From NCBI RefSeq assembly GCF_000482385.1, contig NZ_AXVD01000031.1:1-60259 (forward strand): a stretch of 60,259 bases of DNA, written 5' to 3'. This DNA is from Nocardia sp. CNY236 (GTDB lineage Bacteria; Actinomycetota; Actinomycetes; Mycobacteriales; Mycobacteriaceae). The notes below the pieces were generated by a model. It made no database searches, was not told the DNA's origin, and was given only the letters and a program-made list of their open reading frames with translations. Made by a program: the position numbers and the translations under genes. This document shows positions 54,377 through 60,259 of the stretch, in pieces (the first letter of the stretch is position 1; each line of letters opens with the position of its first letter).

Positions 54377-55581
54377 CGGTCGGTTCCGTACTTGCGCAGT
54401 TCCTGACGGGCGATCACTCCGAGGTGTACCTCGTCGGGACCATCGGCGAAGCGGAGGGAACGAATGCCCGCGAAGGCTCGCGCCAACGGGAAGTCATCGG
54501 ATAGCCCGGCGCCGCCGTGCAGTTGGATCGCCATATCGAGCACCTCTTGAGTCATGCGTGGGACAACCGCTTTGATTTGAGAGACTTCGCTGCGCGCGCC
54601 GGCCAGTCCCTTGGTGTCCAGTAGCCACGCGGTGTGCAGGACCAGCAGGCGCGCTTGGTCGATCGCCAGACGTGCGTTGGCGATACGCTCCCGGTTGCCT
54701 CCCAGGTTGGCCAGTGGTTTGCCGAACGCCGTGCGCGAGAGACTTCGACGGCAGGCCAGTTCGAGTGCGCGTTCGGCCAGTCCGATCGCGCGCATGCAAT
54801 GGTGGACACGGCCCGGGCCGAGGCGTCCCTGCGCGATCTCGAATCCGCGTCCCGGCCCGGCGATCACGGCATCGCGCGGAAGCCGCACATCGGTGAAGGT
54901 GACCTCACCGTGCCCATATGGTTCGTCCAGGTAGCCGAAGGTGCTGAGCATGCGCTCGATCCGGACGCCCGGCGTGTCCACGGGAACGAGCACCATCGAA
55001 TGACGCCGATAGGCGTGTGCCTCGGGGTCGGTGAGCCCCATGAAGATGACGAACTTGCAGTTCGGATGGCCGATACCTGTACTCCACCACTTGCGGCCAT
55101 TGAGCACGACGTGCTCGCCCTCGATGGTGGCGGTCGCGGCCATATTGGTCGCGTCGGAGGAGGCGACCTCGGGTTCTGTCATGCAGAACGCGGAGCGAAT
55201 CGCGCCGTCCAGCAGAGGGCGCAGCCACTCTCCTTTCTGCTCCGCGCTGCCGTAGTGCACCAAGACCTCGGCATTGCCGGTGTCGGGCGCATTGCAATTG
55301 AACACCTCTGGTGCCCAACTCGACACGCCCATGACCTCGGCCATGGGCGCATAGTCGACGGTGCTCAGGCCGGCGCCGAGTTCCGGATCGGGGAGGAAGA
55401 GATTCCACAGCCCGGCATCGCGCGCTTTTTGTTTGAGTTCATCGACCACCGGGGGGACCGCCCATGGCGAATCCCGCAAGGCAGCCGCGTGCGCTTCTTC
55501 GCGTGGCGCTATCTCGTCGCGCACGAATTGCCGCACCTGGTCGGTGAGCCGGGCGGCCCGGTCGGAATGCGTGAAGTCCAT
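54373..55581 (-). CDS. Acyl-CoA dehydrogenase (ACAD10/11-like, FadE)
   Basis: A ~402-residue FAD acyl-CoA dehydrogenase. It has FCMTEPEVASSDATNM (FAD/acyl loop), WWSTGIGHPNCKFVIFMG, RRSLSRTAFGKPLANLG and the C-terminal QLHGGAGLSDDFPLARAFAGIRSLRFADGPDEVH. It pairs with the APH-like kinase, suggesting a 4-phosphoacyl-CoA-type reaction. The ATG at 55581 has a GAGG six bases upstream; ATG 55608 (MAQQTSRMGMDF) would add nine residues. Both precede the palindrome at 55658, so control by the divergent TetR protein is expected. Confidence 0.92.
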   Translation of the reverse strand: MDFTHSDRAARLTDQVRQFVRDEIAPREEAHAAALRDSPWAVPPVVDELKQKARDAGLWNLFLPDPELGAGLSTVDYAPMAEVMGVSSWAPEVFNCNAPDTGNAEVLVHYGSAEQKGEWLRPLLDGAIRSAFCMTEPEVASSDATNMAATATIEGEHVVLNGRKWWSTGIGHPNCKFVIFMGLTDPEAHAYRRHSMVLVPVDTPGVRIERMLSTFGYLDEPYGHGEVTFTDVRLPRDAVIAGPGRGFEIAQGRLGPGRVHHCMRAIGLAERALELACRRSLSRTAFGKPLANLGGNRERIANARLAIDQARLLVLHTAWLLDTKGLAGARSEVSQIKAVVPRMTQEVLDMAIQLHGGAGLSDDFPLARAFAGIRSLRFADGPDEVHLGVIARQELRKYGTDR

Positions 55582-55657
55582 ACCCATCCTCGAGGTTTGC
55601 TGAGCCATAGCGCAGCGTCTGATCTGGATGTCGCTCTGCTCCGACTATCGGTAGCAT

Positions 55658-55680
55658 ACTATTGAGCATTGCTCAATAGT
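55658..55680. promoter_or_regulatory. TetR operator with 11-bp arms
   Basis: ACTATTGAGCA-T-TGCTCAATAGT is a perfect inverted repeat (23 bp). It lies between the acyl-CoA dehydrogenase operon and the TetR gene and overlaps TAGTAT/CATACT promoter-like hexamers. Its position 27 bases upstream of the TetR ATG fits autorepression and joint control of the divergent operon. Confidence 0.88.
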
Positions 55681-55706
55681 GAGGACTCGACGATGGAGTG
55701 CGGTGG

Positions 55707-56306
55707 ATGACCGATACGACCGCAGGGTCCGGCCGTCGGCGCTCGGCCGAGGACCGACGCGGACAACTGATCGGGATCGGGTTGGGGATGCTGGTCGACC
55801 GTCCGTGGCACCAGATCACTGTGGACGCGGTCGCGCACCGTGCGGGTATTTCGCGCGGGCTGCTGTTCCACTACTTTCCGACCAAACAGGACTACTACGC
55901 ACAGCTCGTGCGCGCCGCCGCCCGCCGATTTCTCCGCGCTATCGACTCCGACCCTGGTGCCGACCCACTGCGGTCGATGATCGCCCACTTCGTGAGATAT
56001 ATGCGTCGACGCAGCGGCCCGGTGATAGGTCTGCTTCGTGCGGCCGGGCAGGACCCGGTAATCGAGGCGATCATCGAACAGTTGCACGACGAGCTGACCG
56101 ACCGGGTATTCGCCGCCCTGGGTCGGGCCGCACCGTCCACGGCCGAACGTCTACTGGTCCGATCGTGGTGGGCGATGGCCCAGGAACTGACCGCCCAATG
56201 GTTGGTTCGTGACGATGTCGACCAGGACCGGTTGGACGAGCTGCTGTTCATCACATTGTCGCGGGTGCTGGACTCGGCGGCTACTCGGCGCACCGCGGCA
56301 CGGTAA
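55707..56306 (+). CDS. TetR-family repressor of the acyl-CoA dehydrogenase operon
   Basis: A 199-residue TetR protein. The N-terminal DNA-binding part is RRGQLIGIGLGMLVDRPWHQITVDAVAHRAGISRGLLFHYFPTKQDYY (about 17-65) and the C-terminal domain ends VRSWWAMAQELTAQWL. The ATG at 55707 follows GGAGTGCGGTGG. The clean palindrome upstream and the divergent fatty-acid genes suggest an acyl-CoA-responsive repressor, as known for related FadE-linked TetR proteins. The effector is not evident from sequence. Confidence 0.9.
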   Translation: MTDTTAGSGRRRSAEDRRGQLIGIGLGMLVDRPWHQITVDAVAHRAGISRGLLFHYFPTKQDYYAQLVRAAARRFLRAIDSDPGADPLRSMIAHFVRYMRRRSGPVIGLLRAAGQDPVIEAIIEQLHDELTDRVFAALGRAAPSTAERLLVRSWWAMAQELTAQWLVRDDVDQDRLDELLFITLSRVLDSAATRRTAAR

Positions 56307-56490
56307 TTCCGAACGCTGCGCCGCAGGAATCCGCCTTTCGGGAACACGGTTGCCACCATCACGTCGGATCATGTGCCAGTGGCAAATCGATAGTTTCGTT
56401 GTCGGCGGTGTATCGAGTATTAATTGGGGTTGTGCGGTTCCTATACGCGATCGTTTGCCTGCCACCGAATCTCCCGCGTAGGGAGGGTTG

Positions 56491-58110
56491 ATGGTTGTCG
56501 AACATCCCATCGAGGATGAGGTTACCCAGCTGGCGAGGCGGGTCGAGAAGGCGCGTGGGCGACTTGCCTACCAGTTCGACCCGGCGCTGACCGAGGCTTT
56601 GTCGGAAGACGAACTGTACGCCGAACGCGAACTCGCCGAACGGATTCGCACGCAGGAGCGCGCACAGCGCTGGAAAGAGGCGCAGGCTGCTGCCATGGCA
56701 TCCGACCGCGCCCGGCATACCACCGAAGCGATCGAGAAGGCCGATATGCGAGATCTCCTGCTCGCCCGCAAGGCGATTGCCGCGCAGCGGCGCGAATCCA
56801 GCCCACATGCGAAGCTGGCGTCACTGTATCGCCATCGGTCCTGGTCGTTGCGCGCTCTGGCCGGTGTGGTGGCGGCGGGCATGTTGTGGTCGGCGGTCAA
56901 TGTGCAGCACAACATCGCGCCCGGCGGTCCGAGCGACCCGTTGTACTGGTTCAGCTACCTCCTCGAAGGCATGATCAGCGTCTGCCTGATCATCATCATG
57001 ATCGGTACCAACAAGGTGGCCGAATGGGGTGTGGCCGACAACCGGCGGCAAGTCGCCGCGGCCGAGATCGCGCTGCTGACACTGACGATCGGGCTCAACA
57101 CCTACCCGTATTTGCGGGCCGGCGCTTGGTACGACGCCGCGGTGCATGCGATTGCCCCGGTGATGATCGGAGTAGCGCTGCTCATCCACGATGCGGCGAG
57201 CGCACGCTATGGCCTGGCCATTGCCCGGGCCACAGAGCAGCTTCGGGAGCTGCCCGACCCGGCCGAGCAGATTCGGCGCACGCTGCCCCGATATCACGTT
57301 GCGACTGCCGCACAGGCAGCGCCTCCCAGCGAGGTGGGCGCGCCGGCTCAGCTCGAGCCGCGGGCCGATCGCTCGGTATATCCCGACCCGCTGGCGGTCG
57401 ACGAACCCCCGCTTGCGCCCGAGCCGACCGTTCCGGTCGATGTCGAGCAGACCGACACGCAGCCCACACCGGTCGAGGCGCCACGAAAACCAGTGTTGCC
57501 GATGACCATCGAAGACCTCGACGCCATGGCGGGAGGAGAGCAGCCGCCCAGTGCTTCGGTGCCGAGAACACATCGAGACACCAGCTCGACCGGCCTGGCC
57601 ACGATCAATGGTGCATCGGCCGATGCACCCGCCGACCAGGACCGCGTGGCGGCGACAACGGAGTCGAATCCCTTGCCGGTCACCAGTGAGCCCGCACAAC
57701 CCTCGGCGGGTACCGAAGCGGCCACCTCCTCGGAATCGGCTCGCCCGCAGAAGGACACGGTGAAACCGTCCACCTCGGTGTCGGAATCGTCGCCTTCGGT
57801 ATCGCGATCGACTACGCCGGTGACGAAGACCGAGACACTCCCCGCGAGGCCGGAAGATGCTCGAACGGCCCATCGTCCGCCACGTGATGCCGGCAGCGCC
57901 ACTACGCGAGCGAAGTCCGAAAACGGCCATGGCAACGCCACTCCCGATGTCGTGGGATCGCCGCCCGCGCAAGCACCCGACATCTACGACACCGGCTCGT
58001 TCCGTGTCGCGGACATCCTGGAGCAGGAACTCGCCGAACTGCAGGCCGAGCGTCGTCGTGCCCGTACGGGCAGACAACGCTCCACCTCGGCCGCCAGCCA
58101 CGAGTCCTGA
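56491..58110 (+). CDS. Four-helix membrane protein with long disordered tail (DUF2637/SpdB-like?)
   Basis: A 539-residue protein. Residues 1-110 are a charged coiled-coil-like helix (EVTQLARRVEKARGRLAYQFD, EREL AERIRTQERAQRWKEA). About 115-235 hold four membrane helices, with LYWFSYLLEGMISVCLIIIMIG and LNTYPYLRAGAWYDAAVHAIAPVMIGVALLIHDAA. The remaining ~300 residues are Pro/Thr/Ser-rich and disordered, with an amphipathic C-terminal helix (VADILEQELAELQAERRRAR). The membrane part recalls DUF2637/Spd-type proteins of actinobacterial mobile elements, but this is uncertain. It has a good ribosome site (GGGAGG) and precedes the clpP pair by 125 bases. Confidence 0.65.
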   Translation: MVVEHPIEDEVTQLARRVEKARGRLAYQFDPALTEALSEDELYAERELAERIRTQERAQRWKEAQAAAMASDRARHTTEAIEKADMRDLLLARKAIAAQRRESSPHAKLASLYRHRSWSLRALAGVVAAGMLWSAVNVQHNIAPGGPSDPLYWFSYLLEGMISVCLIIIMIGTNKVAEWGVADNRRQVAAAEIALLTLTIGLNTYPYLRAGAWYDAAVHAIAPVMIGVALLIHDAASARYGLAIARATEQLRELPDPAEQIRRTLPRYHVATAAQAAPPSEVGAPAQLEPRADRSVYPDPLAVDEPPLAPEPTVPVDVEQTDTQPTPVEAPRKPVLPMTIEDLDAMAGGEQPPSASVPRTHRDTSSTGLATINGASADAPADQDRVAATTESNPLPVTSEPAQPSAGTEAATSSESARPQKDTVKPSTSVSESSPSVSRSTTPVTKTETLPARPEDARTAHRPPRDAGSATTRAKSENGHGNATPDVVGSPPAQAPDIYDTGSFRVADILEQELAELQAERRRARTGRQRSTSAASHES

Positions 58111-58235
58111 CCCGAGATCTGCCGATACCGTGGCCGCGAGTCACCCACAGTGCTGCGAGCCGCCGCTGCTGACAGCAGATCTGCCCACAGCAGCGTGCGC
58201 CGGTGATCTCGTGGCGCGTGGGCCATGGTGGAGGC

Positions 58236-58868
58236 ATGGCCCACGATGACAAGATCCCGTTGTTCACCTGGCGGACCAGAGAGCAACTGCTCAGCCGCCG
58301 CATAGTGGTACTCGATGGTCCGCTCGACGACGACAACGGCACCCTGCTGATGACGCAGCTGCTCACCCTGGCCACCGAGGAGTCGGAGGCGAGCATCTCC
58401 CTGTGGATCCATTCCCCGGGAGGATCGGTTCCGTCGATGCTCGCCATTCGCGACGTCATGCGGTTGCTGCCGTGTGAGGTTTCGACCCTGGCGTTGGGAT
58501 TGGCATGCAGTGCGGGGCAGTTTCTGCTGTCCGCGGGCACTCGCGGTCGACGCTACGCCTTGCCGCACACTCGGATTCTGATGCATCAGGGGTCGGCGGG
58601 TATCGGCGGCACCGCGGTCGATATCGAGGTCCAAGCCGATGATCTGCGCTACACCGTCGACACGGTGCTCGGCATCATCGCCGAGGACACCGGTCAGCCG
58701 TTCGATCGGATCTACGAGGATTCGTTGCACGACCGCTGGTTCACCGCCCCGCAAGCCGTGGAATACGGCTTCATCGACCACATCGTCGATTCGTTCGAGC
58801 AGATCGTGTCCCAACGCCACCGCATCGGAATCTCGGTACGAGCTGGCGCCGAGGCGGATACACCATGA
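58236..58868 (+). CDS. Accessory ClpP-family peptidase subunit, catalytic triad intact
   Basis: A 210-residue ClpP-fold serine peptidase. Triad by alignment: S92 (LACSAGQF), H117 (RILMHQGS) and D181 (YGFIDHIV). The first half has the ClpP handle region with SPGGSVPSMLAIRDVM. This is not the housekeeping clpP1-clpP2 locus, which lies by tig and clpX in actinobacteria. The ATG at 58236 (MAHDDKIPLF) follows GGAGG; the stop overlaps the next ATG by four bases, so the two subunits are made together. A heteromeric ring is likely. Which unfoldase partners it is unknown. Confidence 0.88.
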   Translation: MAHDDKIPLFTWRTREQLLSRRIVVLDGPLDDDNGTLLMTQLLTLATEESEASISLWIHSPGGSVPSMLAIRDVMRLLPCEVSTLALGLACSAGQFLLSAGTRGRRYALPHTRILMHQGSAGIGGTAVDIEVQADDLRYTVDTVLGIIAEDTGQPFDRIYEDSLHDRWFTAPQAVEYGFIDHIVDSFEQIVSQRHRIGISVRAGAEADTP

Positions 58869-59455
58869 GTAGTTACACCATCCCCAATGTGATCGCCCAG
58901 CATCCGCGCGGCGGTGAGCGAATCACCGACATCTACTCGCATCTGCTCGCCGAGCGAATCGTCTACCTCGGGACGCCGATCGACTCGGGTGTGGCCAATG
59001 CACTCATCGCACAGCTGCTACATCTGGAATCGGAAGGCCCGGAACAGGAAATCGATCTGTACGTCAACTGTGAAGGTGGTGATCTGCCGTCGATGCTTGC
59101 GGTGTACGACACCATGCAGCACATCGGGTCGCCGGTACAGACGACGTGCGTCGGCCAAGCCATCGCGGTCGGCGCTGTGCTGTTGGCAGGCGGTGAGCCA
59201 GGTTCTCGTGCGATGTTGCCGCATGCGCGGGTGGTCCTGCATCAGCCTGCTGCCCGTGGCCAGGGAGCGATTCCCGACCTGATTCTGCAGGCCGATGAGC
59301 TGGTTCGGATGCGTGCAGAAATCGAGTCCGTCCTGTCGCGGCACACTGGGCAGTCGGTGGAGAAGCTGCGGCACGACACCGACCGTGACCGTGTGTTCAC
59401 GGCGCGTGCGGCGATGGAGTATGGACTCGTCGATCGGGTATTGGGACAGAGCTGA
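58865..59455 (+). CDS. ClpP-family subunit lacking the catalytic serine (ClpR-like)
   Basis: A 196-residue ClpP-fold protein. The nucleophile position, Ser in the usual GQAASxxA segment, is Ala here: CVGQAIAVGAV with A101 (codon GCG, 59165-59167). The other triad members remain, H126 (RVVLHQP) and D190 (YGLVDRVL). VNCEGGDLPSMLAVYD and LQADELVRMRAEIESVL match ClpP2-type proteins. Like ClpR in cyanobacteria and plastids, it probably builds mixed rings with the upstream active subunit. The ATG overlaps the upstream stop (ATGA). Confidence 0.88.
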   Translation: MSSYTIPNVIAQHPRGGERITDIYSHLLAERIVYLGTPIDSGVANALIAQLLHLESEGPEQEIDLYVNCEGGDLPSMLAVYDTMQHIGSPVQTTCVGQAIAVGAVLLAGGEPGSRAMLPHARVVLHQPAARGQGAIPDLILQADELVRMRAEIESVLSRHTGQSVEKLRHDTDRDRVFTARAAMEYGLVDRVLGQS

Positions 59456-59483
59456 GTGGGCAGGTAGGAGCCTCCCGTGAGGT

Positions 59484-60259
59484 CTACCCGCCGGCTGGCA
59501 CCGCCGACTCGGCTGGCAGAGCCGACTCGGCTGGCAGAGCCGACTCGCCGGCTGGCACCGCCGTCAGGCCGTGCGATCCGGCGCCTTCGATGATCGCGTT
59601 GGCGACCACGGCGCCGGCCTGCTCGAGGCTGAACGAGCGCCCGAGCTTGAGCGACATCAAGTCGATGTCCAGGCGTTGGCCGACCAGCGAGCCGAATTCG
59701 GCCCCCATCAGCGAGTCCAATCCGAGCTCCGGCACCGGGATGGTGAGATCGATCGAATCGGCTTCCACACCCATGACCCCGGCCAGCTGTTCGGCGAGCA
59801 TGAACGTGACGACCTCGTTGCGTTTGGCTTCGCCGAGTGCGAGCAGATCGGCTCGCAGTTGCAGGGAGGCGGAGTCCTGCTGTGCGGCGGTCGCGATCAT
59901 GTTTTCCAGTCGACCGGTCTGGACCACGCGTTCTCCGCCGGAGGCCACGACCCGGGACCACGTGATCGGGAACAGATCCACTCGAGTGACACCCAGTCGC
60001 AGTGCTTCTTCCAGGTATATCGGACCTTCCTCCATGTCGACGCGATCGAATCCGGCATTGACCAGGTAGCGGGTCAGGTTGTCGTCGGTGGCCAGCATGC
60101 CCGCACCGGTCATATGACCCCAACCGACCGTCAGCACGTTGGCGCCTTCGCGAGCGATCGCTTCGGCGAACGACTTCACGGCCATATTGGCCGCGGTGTA
60201 GGTGTACTGGCCGATACCACCGAAGATGGAGCTGCCCGAAGAGAACAGAACCAGGAAGT
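59484..60259 (-). CDS. Type I polyketide synthase, C-terminal end (KR-ACP), partial
   Basis: The window contains the last ~258 residues of a minus-strand modular PKS whose start lies beyond base 60259. The incoming residues VLFSSGSSIFGGIGQYTYTA and the following NMAVKSFAEAIAREG are the ketoreductase active-site region (Ser and Tyr). A ~75-residue linker and an acyl carrier protein (LGLDSLMGAEF, phosphopantetheine Ser) follow, then a short tail with PAESALPAES repeats. No thioesterase follows the ACP, so release must be by another enzyme. The product cannot be inferred. Confidence 0.9.
   Translation of the reverse strand, partial: FLVLFSSGSSIFGGIGQYTYTAANMAVKSFAEAIAREGANVLTVGWGHMTGAGMLATDDNLTRYLVNAGFDRVDMEEGPIYLEEALRLGVTRVDLFPITWSRVVASGGERVVQTGRLENMIATAAQQDSASLQLRADLLALGEAKRNEVVTFMLAEQLAGVMGVEADSIDLTIPVPELGLDSLMGAEFGSLVGQRLDIDLMSLKLGRSFSLEQAGAVVANAIIEGAGSHGLTAVPAGESALPAESALPAESAVPAGG

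Overview
The window is a high-G+C actinobacterial chromosome segment, most likely from Nocardia or a close relative in the Mycobacteriales. Three things point there. It carries the lineage hallmarks NucS, CysO-CysM-Mec, GlgE, an F420-type reductase, an EspC-like type VII secretion substrate and a PapA5-like acyltransferase. The first ~27 kb follow the gene order I remember for the Mycobacterium tuberculosis Rv1321-Rv1343c block. Several families (DUF5313, DUF8176-like) are typical of Nocardia.

Layout. 1-330: end of an rRNA operon (23S 3' end, 5S, terminator). 0.5-27.4 kb: conserved core block. It holds nucS, a DivIVA-like protein, methylmalonyl-CoA epimerase, a thiolase, a thioredoxin-TPR protein, the glgB/glgE versus glgP glucan cluster, a purine permease, dinG, a truncated pncA, pncB, clpS, a P1-type peptidase, mec-cysO-cysM, a rhomboid, an Rv1339-type hydrolase, rph-rdgB, a DUF3817 protein and an LprD-like protein. 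27.5-34.8 kb: an SDR, a secreted HNH protein, PhoU and a Ca2+/H+-type antiporter, an OhrR-like regulator, DUF418 and VIT proteins, and a deazaflavin reductase. 34.8-39 kb: a three-gene minus-strand operon with an EspC-like gene, followed by a papA5-like gene. 39-42.3 kb: crotonase, CDF metal exporter, P450. 42.5-48.4 kb: glycerol catabolism, glpD-glpK diverging from an IclR regulator and a second glpK. 48.5-56.3 kb: an Rv3235-like protein, two TetR-controlled fatty-acid units, a second DUF8176-like protein and a secreted lipase. 56.5-59.5 kb: a large membrane protein and an accessory two-subunit Clp peptidase. 59.5 kb to the end: the C-terminus of a type I PKS that runs out of the window.

How genes work together. 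GlgB and GlgE build branched alpha-glucan from maltose-1-phosphate, and the divergent GlgP degrades it. CysO, CysM and Mec form the thiocarboxylate route to cysteine. PncB salvages nicotinate, but the adjacent nicotinamidase is only an N-terminal fragment. GlpK and GlpD convert glycerol to DHAP, probably under the IclR protein. The acyl-CoA dehydrogenase/APH-like pair and the TetR next to it share a perfect palindrome, as do the second TetR and its crotonase.

Most interesting signals: (1) a ClpP pair in which the second subunit has Ala in place of the nucleophilic Ser (a ClpR-like pseudo-peptidase); (2) the truncated pncA; (3) several very clean candidate operators; (4) 25-bp tandem hairpin repeats at 50.9 kb; (5) three phased repeats upstream of cysO; (6) a glycerol locus with two glycerol kinases. 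I saw no CRISPR array, insertion sequence or tRNA.
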